Shown piece after piece: positions 9,810 through 19,317 of a DNA stretch of 64,000 bases. The DNA comes from Candidatus Nanopelagicales bacterium (lineage in GTDB: Bacteria; Actinomycetota; Actinomycetes; S36-B12; GCA-2699445). The stretch covers positions 248,001 through 312,000 of the forward strand of contig JBAOHO010000012.1 of NCBI GenBank assembly GCA_037045355.1, given 5' to 3'. The notes under the pieces were generated by a model, which saw only the letters and a list, made by a program, of their open reading frames with translations, did not search any database and was not told where the DNA came from. Position 1 is the stretch's first letter; each line of letters opens with the position of its first letter. A program made the translations under genes and the position numbers.

Positions 9810-11162
9810 TCAGCCCTCGCACTGCCGCAAGTGGCGCCGCTCGACGATGCGACGGTACCCGCCGACGGCCGACGGTTGGCGGCGCCACCCGTCGATCCAG
9901 ACGTGCTCCTGATCCGGCGTCCAGGTCAGGGTGTGCACCCCCGCAGGTTGCCAGTCGCTTCGTGGGACGTCGTCAGGATCCAGTCGCGTCAGAGGTTCGC
10001 CGTAGACGGTTCCGGACCAATCTGTGTCCGGCACGACACCCAAGCGCAGTCCATACCCGCCGGCGCAGTCTTGGACCGCGCGAACCCCCCGCAATGGGTC
10101 GCGAGTTCCCCCTCCCCGCGCGGACGTGATGTCCACATAGGTAGCGCAGGGGTCTCGCACCCAGCGATCCTCTTCATAGATGTGCTCGACGTAGTTGGTG
10201 TCCGGGCCGGTCATCGCATCTGTACTGATCAGTCGGTCGGGAGTCCCATCCGAACGAAACACCACGACCGGATCGGCCATGTGCGGAGGTAGCGCCGAGA
10301 GGTCGGAGCAGACCCGCCACGGGTCCCCGAGACTGTCGAAGGTCAGGATCGGGTTGGCGGCAGCACAGGTCTCGACAGTGGCGAGCCACCGACCTCCGAC
10401 GAACTGGACTTGCGGGTAGGAGAGGTGATGGGGGGTCGTGTACACGACCGGCCCACGCTGGAGGATTCCGTCGAGCCACCGCAGGGCACGGATGTGTCCC
10501 CGCCCGGTCTTGCGATCGAGTTCCTCCAAGAACAGCCAGCACTGTCCGTCATGAGAGACCACGGTCGGATCAGCCCAGAAGAACGAAGGCGGCGGGGAGT
10601 GCCACTCGAGTCGACCCGACAACTGCCGCCGTTCGATCAGGTGATCGAGTGTCCTCGCCGGCAGTCGGGCGACTCCCCATTGCCGATAGGTCATCGCAGC
10701 CCGGACGACGCGACCGGCGAGGGCGATGTTCGCCCGTAGATCCGCCGTCCGTGCGTTGGGGGGACCAATCGGCCGCCGGTCGACGGCAGGGCGGGGCACG
10801 GTCGAGTCGGACAGGGCCATCTCGATGAGGGGGCCCGCCGACGAGAGCGCCACTGCGACGGTGCTGACGATGCTGCGGCGGACATCGGTGACACCGGCAG
10901 CGAGAATCTGATCGCCGCTGCGAAGTTGCAGTTGGACCGGCTCCCGGTGGGCCACGGCGTGGACGATCCATTGCGACTGGTTCACAGGGTCACCGGCGGC
11001 ATCCGTGAAGCGCCACTCCGAGTTGCCGCGCGACGCCGAGTCGGTGACGGTCAGGTCCGCCTGCCCCCGGGTGACTTCGATCCCGCCATACCCACCACGA
11101 TGGAGGTACTCGGTGGCCGCGCTCGCCCAACAGCCGATCGTGTCGCTGAGTTGGAGCCTCAC
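9810..11162 (-). CDS. Beta-propeller protein of a polysaccharide locus
   Basis: A 450-residue soluble protein without signal peptide. The C-terminal two thirds carry repeated short blades such as FFWADPTVVSHDGQCWLFLEE, YPQVQFVGGRWLATVET and HMADPVVVFRSDG. This pattern resembles the five-bladed propeller found at the N terminus of glucosamine inositolphosphorylceramide transferase 1-like proteins and in glycosyl hydrolase 32/43-type propellers. The N-terminal 150 residues are unassigned. The GTG start at 11162 has GGGGA five bases upstream. It is directly coupled to the ATP-grasp gene, so the two probably act in one modification step. A function in sugar transfer or recognition is inference only. 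Confidence 0.6.
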   Translation of the reverse strand: MRLQLSDTIGCWASAATEYLHRGGYGGIEVTRGQADLTVTDSASRGNSEWRFTDAAGDPVNQSQWIVHAVAHREPVQLQLRSGDQILAAGVTDVRRSIVSTVAVALSSAGPLIEMALSDSTVPRPAVDRRPIGPPNARTADLRANIALAGRVVRAAMTYRQWGVARLPARTLDHLIERRQLSGRLEWHSPPPSFFWADPTVVSHDGQCWLFLEELDRKTGRGHIRALRWLDGILQRGPVVYTTPHHLSYPQVQFVGGRWLATVETCAAANPILTFDSLGDPWRVCSDLSALPPHMADPVVVFRSDGTPDRLISTDAMTGPDTNYVEHIYEEDRWVRDPCATYVDITSARGGGTRDPLRGVRAVQDCAGGYGLRLGVVPDTDWSGTVYGEPLTRLDPDDVPRSDWQPAGVHTLTWTPDQEHVWIDGWRRQPSAVGGYRRIVERRHLRQCEG

Positions 11163-11480
11163 GCGTTCCCCGATCGATCACCCCCGGCAGGCACACCGGT
11201 GGCTTGATCCTTGCGCCATCCTCGGGGTGGCACAAGCGAGTTGCGGCTGAGTTCGAACCGGGTAGAGCAGATTTCAGCCGGGCTATCACTCTGCTCACAC
11301 AACGAGTCACCCTGCGTATTTGTTGCCTCCCAGAATGCCCCGATGTCGGCGCTTCCGGGCAGGAGTTACCCGGACTCACGGGCATAGCGACCCGGCCGCG
11401 GCCCGCGGGTAGTGTGCAACAGGGGCCCGATGGGGCAACAGGGGCCCGATGGAGCAACAGGGGCCCGATGGGGAGGGTGG
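11163..11480. repeat. Divergent intergenic region with 19-base tandem repeats
   Basis: This 318-base gap lies between the propeller gene and the metallophosphoesterase gene. Three copies of a 19-base unit starting CAACAGGGGCCCGATGG occupy 11417-11473 and run directly into the ribosome binding site GGGAGGG of the downstream gene. No other feature was recognised. Confidence 0.75.
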
Positions 11481-12896
11481 ATGAGCCGGCGCAGCCTGAG
11501 CATTGTTATTGCCGTAGTCCTCGTGGCCGGGTTGCTGGCGGGAGCCGCGTTGCTCTTGCGGCAGACAGCTGAGAGCCATGCCGCTGTGCTATTGCCGACG
11601 GGTTCGCTGTGGCGATACGACGACAGCGGAAAACCTTTGGACGTGGCCTGGCGACAGGCCGACTTCGACGACTCCCGCTGGCCGGTGGCTCCCGCCCCCT
11701 TCGGCTACGGCCAGGAAACCGCGACGGAAATCTCCTACGGGGCCGACCCCAAGCGCAAGCACATCACCACGTACTTCCGCACGGGTTTCCAGGTTCCGGA
11801 AGGCGTCGCCGGTGTAGAGCTCCGGATTCGTAGGGACGATGGGGCGGTGGTCTACCTCAACGGCAGCGAGGTCCTGCGCACCGGCATGCCGCAAGGTGAA
11901 GTCACAGCGTCAGTCGCCGCCCGCAACGCACCGGACGAAGGGCAGACCTGGGTCAGCGCGGAACTCCCTGCGGACGTCGTGGCACCGGGGCCCAACACGG
12001 TCGCCGTCGAGGTCCATCAGTCCGCCCGCGACTCCAGTGACCTCCTCTTCGATCTCGAGATACTCGCCCTGGACGAGGCTCCCCCCGCCGACTCCCCGAT
12101 CCCACCGGGCGCAACGCGCGTCCTGGCCGCCGGGGACATCGGCGAGTGCGGGGGGGCCGCCCCCGAGACCTCGGAGATCCTTGAGGCTGTCGGCGGACCA
12201 TTCTTGGCGCTCGGCGATATCGCCTACCCGAAGGGTGCGCCGGAGGACTACAAGGAGTGCTACGACCCCTACTACGGGCAGTTCAAGGACCGGACCCGCC
12301 CGGTTCCGGGTAATCACGACTACATGACCGACGACGGTCGCCCCTACTTCGACTACTTCGGCGCCACGGCAGGGACGCAGGAGGAATCCTGGTACTCCCA
12401 GGACATCGGCTCGTGGCACATCGTGCACCTGAACTCCAACTGCGAGTACATCGGTGGCTGCGACGAGAACTCCCCGCAGTACCGCTGGCTGGAGCAGGAC
12501 TTGGTCGAGTCCGACACCGCCTGCCTGGCCGCCATCTGGCATCACCCGCGCTACAGCAGCAGCGAATACGGCGATAACGACGAGGTCGCGCCCTTGTTCA
12601 CCGCACTCGTGGACGCCGGCGGGGACTTTGTGCTGAACGGGCACGCCCACTTCTACGAGCGGTACCCGCGGATGTCCGGCACCGGCACTCCGGCTGAGTC
12701 AGGCATGCGGGAGTTCATCGTCGGGACCGGTGGTGCCAATCTGTATCCGTTCGCGACCGTCAACCCTGCCTCGGAGGTCAGGTGGAATCAGGGGCACGGA
12801 GTGCTGCAGCTGGACCTGAAAACAGACGGCTACGACTGGCGCTTCATCCCCACCGACAGCGCGATCGTCGTCGACAGCGGCACCGACGCGTGCTGA
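11481..12896 (+). CDS. Membrane-anchored metallophosphoesterase
   Basis: A 471-residue protein. Residues 5-27 form an N-terminal membrane anchor or signal peptide. A beta-sandwich of about 150 residues follows, with FRTGFQV and RIRRDDGAVVYLNGSEVLR. The calcineurin-like catalytic domain has the full metal-ligand series: AAGDIGECG, ALGDIAYP, VPGNHDY, IWHHPRYS and NGHAHFYER. It resembles secreted purple acid phosphatase or PhoD-like enzymes and should act outside the membrane on phosphate esters. ATG 11481 is preceded by GGGAGGG. The gene ends 16 bases from the convergent glycoside hydrolase gene. Its position suggests a role in extracellular polymer or phosphate metabolism, but the substrate is unknown. 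Confidence 0.85.
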   Translation: MSRRSLSIVIAVVLVAGLLAGAALLLRQTAESHAAVLLPTGSLWRYDDSGKPLDVAWRQADFDDSRWPVAPAPFGYGQETATEISYGADPKRKHITTYFRTGFQVPEGVAGVELRIRRDDGAVVYLNGSEVLRTGMPQGEVTASVAARNAPDEGQTWVSAELPADVVAPGPNTVAVEVHQSARDSSDLLFDLEILALDEAPPADSPIPPGATRVLAAGDIGECGGAAPETSEILEAVGGPFLALGDIAYPKGAPEDYKECYDPYYGQFKDRTRPVPGNHDYMTDDGRPYFDYFGATAGTQEESWYSQDIGSWHIVHLNSNCEYIGGCDENSPQYRWLEQDLVESDTACLAAIWHHPRYSSSEYGDNDEVAPLFTALVDAGGDFVLNGHAHFYERYPRMSGTGTPAESGMREFIVGTGGANLYPFATVNPASEVRWNQGHGVLQLDLKTDGYDWRFIPTDSAIVVDSGTDAC

Positions 12897-12912
12897 GCGC
12901 CGGCCTGGCCGA

Positions 12913-14676
12913 CTACTTGCCCCGCCTCGCCTTGGCGCTCGCGGACTTCGTCGCGGCCCGTTTGGCCTTCGCGGTCGTGCGAGCTGTGCCCTGCGCTGTC
13001 GCTGTCTGACCGCGCTTCAGGGTGGTGACCGTCACGGTTGTACTCGCCGGACTCGTCCCGACTGTGTTGCGTGCTCGCACGCTGAAGGAGTACTTGGTCG
13101 AGGCCCGCAGACCAGAGTCGGTGAAACCGGTGCTCGCCGTCGTGCCGACCTTCTTCGAGTTCCGATAGACGAGGTAGCTGGTGGCCCCGCTGGACGCTGA
13201 CCACGTGAGCTTCACCGAACTGGAGCTCGGTGCGAATCCCTGGAGGCCGGTCGGCGCGGCTGGGATCACGGGCGTGGGCTGGGTCGGGGTGGGGGTCGCT
13301 GTTGTGGGATTCGGCGTCGGTGTCGCTGTGGTGGGATCCGGTGTTGGCGTCGGGGTCGCGGTCGTGGGATCAGGAGTCGGCGTCGGTGTCGCCGTCGGGG
13401 GATCCGGTGTTGGCGTCGGCGTGATCTGAGTCGGTGTCGAGGTCGGAGTTGAAGTCGGAGTTGGAGTCGGGGTGGTGGGGGCGCCGCAGATACCGCTGAC
13501 GGCACACTTCATGGCGAAGTAGGCGGGTTTGGGCGTGAAGTCCCGCTGGAGCAAACCCCAGTTGTCCTCCTGCTGATCGCCGGTCGCCTTGTTCCAGTCG
13601 TTGTACCAAAACGATGCCTCGACCTGGGGGTACGAGCCCAGCAGGTTCTGCATGGCCAGAAGATTGTCGGCTTGTTCCGCCTCGGTGACGCCTCGCTTCC
13701 AGTTGGGGACCGGCGCGGTGTAGGCGGATTCGTCGTGACTGGACCAGCCGTATTCCGTGGCCCAGATCTTCTTGGCACCGTCACCGTGTGCCTGCATCAG
13801 TGAGATCAGGTTCGGGATGTTGCACGGGTAGTACTCGCGGTATTTCGACTCACAGGCGGTCACTGGTTGGTCTGCCACCCCGATGTAGGGATGGATGCCG
13901 AGAGCGTCGTAGTGACCCGCACCACCATTGTCGTAGAAGCCCTGATACCACGAGGTCTTGACATAGGTCGGAGCCCCGGCGACGACCGTCACCGCGGGGG
14001 CAACAGCCTTGATCTTCGAGTAGGCATCCTTCACGAGGCTGGTGTAGGTGGCGACGGACGTGTTGGCCAGGAACTCCGGCAGATCAGGTTCGTTCCACAG
14101 TTCCATCCCGACCAGCGACGAACTCCACCGCTTGGCGGCCCAAGCAGCAGCATCGCCGTACTCGGCAGCGCTGCGGGGCACGCCGTTCTTCTCCGAAGTC
14201 CCCGTCGACCATTGGGGGGCCCAGTAGAAGACAATCAGGGCTTTCATGCCGCGATCGGTGATCTCTTTCAGTCGGGCGTCGATCCGGGGAACAGCCCATC
14301 CGAGGTCGTATCCACCGTTGGTAGCCGAGGGCAGATTGGGTTGGATCTGCGCCCACGCCACGTCCAATCGCACATGTTGGACACCGGCCGCGGCAAGGCT
14401 GTCGAGGATCCGGGCCCGAGTGGCGTCCGTGTAGTCGCTCCACAGCCCGTGGTATTGGACACCGGCGATGGGTGTCTTGGCCGTCGGGGCGGTGAAAGAC
14501 GGATCACCAACCTGCCAGGCAACGGGCGTCGGACCGGCCGCACCCGCTGGAGGAGCCACCATCGTCAAACCGACCACGGCGAACACGGCCACCCCGGTCA
14601 ATGTCAGCTTGCGAATCAACGCCAACTGGCGAAGAAGTGCCAGCTTGCGAAGAAGTGCACCCGTCGATGTCATCAC
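12913..14676 (-). CDS. Secreted glycoside hydrolase with fibronectin III domain
   Basis: A 587-residue exported enzyme. The signal peptide spans about residues 1-47. A TIM-barrel glycosidase domain (about 68-400) has the acid/base Glu196 in ELWNEPD and the nucleophile Glu308 in WATEYGWSS, the arrangement of clan GH-A families such as GH39 or GH5. A long Thr/Pro linker (about 400-475) with repeated TPTPTPDP units is followed by one fibronectin III domain. The protein ends in a very basic Lys/Arg/Ala tail. The signal-peptide n-region is built from three 18-base repeats (about 14603-14656) giving LLRKLA, LLRQLA and LIRKLT. It probably trims or degrades the polysaccharide made by the neighbouring genes. 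Confidence 0.85.
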   Translation of the reverse strand: MMTSTGALLRKLALLRQLALIRKLTLTGVAVFAVVGLTMVAPPAGAAGPTPVAWQVGDPSFTAPTAKTPIAGVQYHGLWSDYTDATRARILDSLAAAGVQHVRLDVAWAQIQPNLPSATNGGYDLGWAVPRIDARLKEITDRGMKALIVFYWAPQWSTGTSEKNGVPRSAAEYGDAAAWAAKRWSSSLVGMELWNEPDLPEFLANTSVATYTSLVKDAYSKIKAVAPAVTVVAGAPTYVKTSWYQGFYDNGGAGHYDALGIHPYIGVADQPVTACESKYREYYPCNIPNLISLMQAHGDGAKKIWATEYGWSSHDESAYTAPVPNWKRGVTEAEQADNLLAMQNLLGSYPQVEASFWYNDWNKATGDQQEDNWGLLQRDFTPKPAYFAMKCAVSGICGAPTTPTPTPTSTPTSTPTQITPTPTPDPPTATPTPTPDPTTATPTPTPDPTTATPTPNPTTATPTPTQPTPVIPAAPTGLQGFAPSSSSVKLTWSASSGATSYLVYRNSKKVGTTASTGFTDSGLRASTKYSFSVRARNTVGTSPASTTVTVTTLKRGQTATAQGTARTTAKAKRAATKSASAKARRGK

Positions 14677-14744
14677 CTGACGGCCATCGGCTGAACTCAG
14701 CGTTTACTTGAGCGCCCCATCCGATCGGGTTTCGGAACTCAGCG

Positions 14745-15878
14745 TCATCCGGTGCCGACGACAGGCCGGCGACTGCCACCCGCCGCCGCGATGACCTCCG
14801 CCAGCCGGATCATCTCCGTATCGAAGTTGTGGAATTCCGCCACGAAGTCCGCTGCCCGTCGGCCCTCCGCTGCCGCATCGATGTCACCACTCAGTCGGGC
14901 CGCGATTGCGTCGGCCAGCGCTTGCGGATCATCGACCGGAACGACGGCGCCGCCGTCTGAGGCTTCGACCACCTCGCTACCGGACACGTCGGTCACCACC
15001 AGGCTGCGACCGCTGGCCATGGCTTCGAGCATGCTCAGGGACAGCCCCTCCCAGCGTGACGGCAGGACCGCGATATCCGCCGCCGCCAGGTAGGGGCGCG
15101 GATCGCGCGAGGCACCGGGGAACAGCACACCGGGTCCAGCGGATTGCCTCACGCTCTCGAGGTCGGGTCCGTCGCCGACCAACACAAGCGTCGCGTCGCC
15201 GACCCGTTGTCTGACGATCGGCCAGGCGGAGACCAGGACATCCTGACCCTTCTGGCGCGAGAACCTCCCGACGCACACTGCGATGGGCCCATCCGGCAGC
15301 CCCAGCTCGCTACGGGCGCTGTCCTTGTCAGCGGGAGTCGCGGGAACCCAGCCCGGCGGAACAGGGTTGTGGACCACCTCGATCGGCACGGTAATGGACC
15401 GACGGACGGCCTCCTCGGCCTCGCCATCACCTACCGCGACCACCGTGGTGGTCCAGCGTGCGGCGAACCGCTCCCAGCCGACTGCGATGGGCTGTGCCGG
15501 TCGCGGGAGCGCCAGGTGTGGCCACGCGTGTGGCACATACACGGTGGGCAGTTCACCGCGCAGCGTCGCCCGCACGACCAGCCCGGCCTTCGCGGAGTGC
15601 GCCACCACCACGTCCGGGGCGATCTGAGTCACGAGTTGGCGCAGTCGCCGCGACTCGCGACGCAGGCCTTTGATCGGGTTGCGCTGCGCCGGCCAACGGT
15701 GGGTGGTCACACCGTGATGTGGACTTGGGTTCGGGCACGCCGCATGCACGTCCCAGCCATGATCGCCTTGATACTCCGCAGCGGCCCAGGCGTACCGGGG
15801 AACCCCGGCCTCGATCGGCTGCCACACATGCAGAACCCGAAGCGGGTCGGCGAACGGAGTGTCCGGCGCGCCCGTCAT
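14745..15878 (-). CDS. GT4-family glycosyltransferase (GT-B fold)
   Basis: A 377-residue protein. The N-terminal Rossmann half includes LRVLHVWQPIEAGVPRYAW and DVVVAHSAKAGLVVR. The C-terminal half has VCVGRFSRQKGQDVL, LVLVGDGPDL and the donor-binding motif PSRWEGLSLSMLEAMASG, with the E-x7-E pattern of the GT4 family. ATG 15878 overlaps the TGA of the upstream sugar transferase gene by four bases (ATGA), so the two are translationally coupled. It likely adds the second or a later sugar to the undecaprenyl-linked sugar made by that enzyme, on the cytoplasmic face of the membrane. Donor and acceptor are unknown. Confidence 0.85.
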   Translation of the reverse strand: MTGAPDTPFADPLRVLHVWQPIEAGVPRYAWAAAEYQGDHGWDVHAACPNPSPHHGVTTHRWPAQRNPIKGLRRESRRLRQLVTQIAPDVVVAHSAKAGLVVRATLRGELPTVYVPHAWPHLALPRPAQPIAVGWERFAARWTTTVVAVGDGEAEEAVRRSITVPIEVVHNPVPPGWVPATPADKDSARSELGLPDGPIAVCVGRFSRQKGQDVLVSAWPIVRQRVGDATLVLVGDGPDLESVRQSAGPGVLFPGASRDPRPYLAAADIAVLPSRWEGLSLSMLEAMASGRSLVVTDVSGSEVVEASDGGAVVPVDDPQALADAIAARLSGDIDAAAEGRRAADFVAEFHNFDTEMIRLAEVIAAAGGSRRPVVGTG

Positions 15879-17332
15879 CCGGAGCCCTTCATGAAGGCCG
15901 TCAGGGTTCGCAGCATGATCTTGAGGTCCAGCCACAGAGTCCAGTTCTGGATGTAATAGTTGTCGTAGCGCGCACGCTCCTCGATCGAGGTGTCCCCGCG
16001 CAGGCCGTGGATCTGCGCCCAACCGGTCAAACCGCACGGCACCCGATGCCGCGCGTCATAGCGGGCGTAACGATCCGAGAACTCGTCGACGAAGTGAGGT
16101 CGTTCCGGCCTGGGCCCGACGAGGCTCATGTCCCCCCGGAAGATGTTCCACAGTTGGGGAAGCTCATCGAGCGACGACCGGCGCAGGAACTTGCCGAACC
16201 AGGACAGTCGATCGTCATGCTTGACGTTCCAGTTGGTGGCGCTCTCCGTCTCGCTGGCCGGGCGGAGACTGCGGAACTTCAACAGTTCGAACTCCACGTC
16301 ATCGATTCCCACCCGGTGCTGCCGGAAGAGAACTCCGGGTCCGTCCACGATGCGATTGATGAGTGCCAGAAGAAGGAGCAACGGCGACAGCAGCAAGAGC
16401 GCGAGTACCGGACACCGTGATATCGATCGCTCTCTTGAGCCACCAGGTGGGGGAGCGGAATGGCGCTCGATGGAGATGCTGCAAGGGGATCCCGTCTATT
16501 TCATCCGAGGCGCCGCGCTGCGCCGTCAGCTCGAACAGTCGGGGCACGATGTACATGCTCACCTCGGCCCGATCACACGTCTGGATGATCGGAACCAACT
16601 GGTCTTCGGGAGCGACCGTGAAGGCGATGATGACCTGATCGACACGCTCGTCGGACACGATGGTCGCCATATTCTCGGATGGGCCGAGATTGGAGGCGGG
16701 CAGCGCCGAATCGGGCAGCGCTGGGTCGCTGTCCACGTAACCGACCAGGGTGCACCCGTACGACCCATCGGTCACCATGTAGACCCCGAGATCCCGGGCC
16801 ACCTGACCCGCTCCCAGGATCACCGTTCGTTCTCTTAGATGCCCCCGACGGCGCAGTTCGCGAACGAGCCAGTAGGTAGCAGTACGGACGACCACCACCA
16901 GCACCACGAGCGACGGCGAGGAAGATCTGATCCCGGCCGCCCAGGAGAGATTGTGTGATGAGCGCCAGGATCGCCGCACTGGCGGCTCCCGCAACGATCG
17001 TGGCGGCCACAAGGCGCGGCAGGTCGTCGAGTACGTGGAGTGACATCTTCATCTGGTACTGACGCGCCAGCACGCAGTGCGACGATCAAGACCACACCCG
17101 TGATGATCTCGTACCACGGCGGATCGGAGACCGACGTCAGATACGCCAGGACGATGGCCAGCAGATCTCCCACCAGCAGGATCTGCCTGCTGCGCGTGCG
17201 GCTCCGGCGGTGGGGGACGGCCGGACCCGAGGGCGCATCGCTCCCCTTCGGCCCGGAGATCACATCATCGTCTCGCACATCGTCGCGCACCCTCCGATTG
17301 TGGCTCGTGCGGCCTGACGCTCGCTCCGTCAC
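15875..17332 (-). CDS. Polyprenyl glycosylphosphotransferase, broken by three frameshifts
   Basis: Four overlapping minus-strand frames add up to one protein of about 485 residues. It has N-terminal membrane segments (QILLVGDLLAIVLAYL, LIVAL), a CoA-binding-like Rossmann region (RTVILGAGQVARDLGVYM, GYVDSDP) and a C-terminal sugar transferase domain (LKRAIDITVS, LFRQHRVG, FRSL, SSLDELPQLWNIFRGDMSLV, GPRPERP, GLTGWAQI). This is the initiating PHPT enzyme of exopolysaccharide synthesis, which loads a sugar-1-phosphate onto undecaprenyl phosphate. The frame changes near 17061-17085, 16900-16930 and 16403-16415 are each repaired by dropping one base. The last one restores VSVLALLLLSPLLLLLA. Assembly error is more likely than real decay, because all domains keep their motifs. 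Confidence 0.8.
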
Positions 17333-17416
17333 CCTACTGACGGGGCTCCCAGGGGAGCGCTGAACTTGTGATTCCCGTCACAAATCTATTCCCACCGCGT
17401 GCTGAGGCTTTCGGTC

Positions 17417-17437
17417 AATATATCGATGCGATACATT
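17417..17437. promoter_or_regulatory. Candidate PadR operator upstream of PadR-ino1
   Basis: A near-perfect palindrome, AATATATCG-ATG-CGATACATT, has nine-base arms with one mismatch. PadR regulators commonly bind palindromes of the ATGTAT...ATACAT type near their own promoter. A TTGACT that could serve as a -35 box (17436-17441) overlaps its right edge. The rest of the 17345-17582 gap shows a ribosome binding site (AAGGAGGG) and nothing else clear. Confidence 0.5.
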
Positions 17438-17582
17438 GACTCGACACGTTGGTGAGATACGTCGACTGAATATGTCGGAACGATCGAACCGGACGATGTA
17501 TCCGGCAGCGTTAGGCATTCCTATCACTGCCTCCCGCCGCGGGACGCACCGACCCGCGGTCCGACTGCGAAGGAGGGACGGC

Positions 17583-18194
17583 ATGGCGAAGCGCTCCGGC
17601 GTCCTGGAGTTCGCGGTGTTGGGCCTGCTGCAGGACAACCCCATGCACGGTTACGAGCTCCGCAAGCGACTCAACGGAGTACTCGGGACGTTCCGTGCGA
17701 TCTCATACGGATCGCTGTACCCGTGCCTGAAGGACCTGCTGCGTCAGGGGCTCATCGAGGAAGAGCGACCGATCGGTACCCCGGAGGGGGCGCCGGCACT
17801 GTCTGGCCGGCGCGCCAAGGTGGTCTACCGCTTGACGGCCGACGGCAAGGATCGCTTCGCGGAACTGCTCGACGACAGTGGCCCGCAGGCGTGGGAGGAC
17901 GACCGCTTCGGAGTCCATCTGGCATTCTTCGGGCGGACCAACGCCGATGTGCGTATGCGTATCTTGCAGGGCCGCCGCTCGCGACTCGAGGAACGCCTGG
18001 CCACTCTGCGCGGATCCATGACCCGCTCCCGCGAGCGAGTGGACACCTACACGCTGCAACTTCAACAGCACGGCCTCGACTCCGTCGAGCGAGAGGTCAG
18101 TTGGTTGCGAGAACTGATCGAGAACGAAGAGACACATGGCGCATCCAGCGCCGTCACCACCAACCCGGACAACGGGCACAACGCCCGCCGGTGA
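17583..18194 (+). CDS. PadR-family transcriptional regulator
   Basis: A 203-residue protein. The N-terminal winged helix has the PadR signature VLEFAVLGLLQDNPMHGYELRKRL followed by YGSLYPCLKDLLRQGLIEEE and the wing KVVYRLTADGK. The C-terminal half (about residues 95-180) is a helical dimerisation domain. ATG 17583 follows a strong AAGGAGGG site; the longer frame upstream lacks one. The gene sits 18 bases before ino1, the order seen in mycobacteria (Rv0047c-Rv0046c), so it probably controls inositol synthesis and perhaps itself through the palindrome at 17417. The effector ligand is unknown. Confidence 0.88.
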   Translation: MAKRSGVLEFAVLGLLQDNPMHGYELRKRLNGVLGTFRAISYGSLYPCLKDLLRQGLIEEERPIGTPEGAPALSGRRAKVVYRLTADGKDRFAELLDDSGPQAWEDDRFGVHLAFFGRTNADVRMRILQGRRSRLEERLATLRGSMTRSRERVDTYTLQLQQHGLDSVEREVSWLRELIENEETHGASSAVTTNPDNGHNARR

Positions 18195-18212
18195 ACGAAG
18201 GAGAGTACGACG

Positions 18213-19292
18213 ATGGGATCCATCCGCGTCGCGATCGTCGGCGTCGGTAACTGCGCCTCGTCCCTGGTCCAGGGCGTGGAGTACTACCGCAACGCCGACC
18301 CGGAGTCCCGGGTGCCGGGGCTGATGCATGTGCAGTTCGGCGACTACCACGTGAATGACATCGACTTCGTCGCCGCGTTCGACGTCGACGCGAAGAAGGT
18401 CGGGCAGGACCTGGCCCACGCCATCTTCGCCAGCGAGAACAACACGATCAAGATCAGTGACGTCCCGCCCAGCGGTGTCACCGTTCAGCGCGGCCCGACC
18501 CTGGATGGTCTGGGCAAGTACTACATGCAGACCATCACCGAAGCCGCCGACGAACCCGTCGATGTGGTGGCGGCGCTGCGCGAAGCCCGCGTGGATGTGA
18601 TGGTGTGCTACCTGCCCGTGGGATCCGAGGAAGCCGCGAAGTTCTACGCACAGTGCGCGATCGACGCGGGTGTGGCGTTCGTGAACGCACTGCCGGTGTT
18701 CATCGCGGGCACGCCCGAGTGGGCCCAGAAGTTCACCGATGCCGGCGTCCCGATCGTGGGCGACGACATCAAGAGCCAGATCGGCGCCACGATCACCCAC
18801 CGGGTGCTGACCAAACTGTTCGAGGACCGGGGCGTCACCGTCGACCGCACTTACCAGTTGAACGTCGGCGGCAACATGGACTTCAAGAACATGCTCGAGC
18901 GCGAGCGACTGGAGTCGAAGAAGATCTCCAAGACCCAGTCCGTGACCTCGCAGATGTCGCGGGACATCGGATCGCGCAACGTCCACATCGGGCCCAGCGA
19001 CTACGTCGAGTGGCTCGACGACCGCAAGTGGGCGTTCATCCGCCTGGAGGGTCGCAACTTCGGTGATGTGCCGCTCAGCCTGGAGTACAAACTCGAGGTG
19101 TGGGACTCCCCCAACAGCGCCGGGATCATCATCGACGCCCTGCGCGCAGCGAAGATCGCCAAGGACCGCGGCATCGGTGGCCCGATCCTGAGCGCATCGA
19201 GTTACTTCATGAAGTCCCCGCCGGTGCAGTACACCGATGATGAGGCCAAGACGGCTGTCGAGGCCTTCATCGCCGGCGATATCGAGCGCTGA
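18213..19292 (+). CDS. ino1: Inositol-3-phosphate synthase
   Basis: A 359-residue enzyme of the short actinobacterial type. It converts glucose 6-phosphate to 1D-myo-inositol 3-phosphate using NAD. This is the first step towards phosphatidylinositol, mycothiol and inositol-based lipoglycans. The NAD-binding start IRVAIVGVGNCASSLVQG and the conserved NALPVFIAGTP, GDDIKSQIGATITHR, LNVGGNMDFKNM and SYFMKSPP regions are all present. A good ribosome binding site (GAAGGAGAG) precedes ATG 18213. It is downstream of, and probably cotranscribed with, the PadR gene. A hairpin follows the stop. Confidence 0.95.
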   Translation: MGSIRVAIVGVGNCASSLVQGVEYYRNADPESRVPGLMHVQFGDYHVNDIDFVAAFDVDAKKVGQDLAHAIFASENNTIKISDVPPSGVTVQRGPTLDGLGKYYMQTITEAADEPVDVVAALREARVDVMVCYLPVGSEEAAKFYAQCAIDAGVAFVNALPVFIAGTPEWAQKFTDAGVPIVGDDIKSQIGATITHRVLTKLFEDRGVTVDRTYQLNVGGNMDFKNMLERERLESKKISKTQSVTSQMSRDIGSRNVHIGPSDYVEWLDDRKWAFIRLEGRNFGDVPLSLEYKLEVWDSPNSAGIIIDALRAAKIAKDRGIGGPILSASSYFMKSPPVQYTDDEAKTAVEAFIAGDIER

Positions 19293-19317
19293 GGCCCTCC
19301 AGTACGGAGTGGAATGC

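Noticed and set aside
11417..11473. Short regularly spaced repeats that could suggest a CRISPR array
   Set aside because: The units are directly adjacent without spacers and only 19 bases long. It is a simple tandem repeat, and no cas gene is present.
15875..17332. Sugar transferase as a true pseudogene
   Set aside because: All motifs remain in the three-way split and the breaks share the insertion pattern found in essential genes, so error is more probable.
17703..18986. A 427-codon minus-strand frame across PadR and ino1
   Set aside because: Antisense to two well-recognised genes, no family features.
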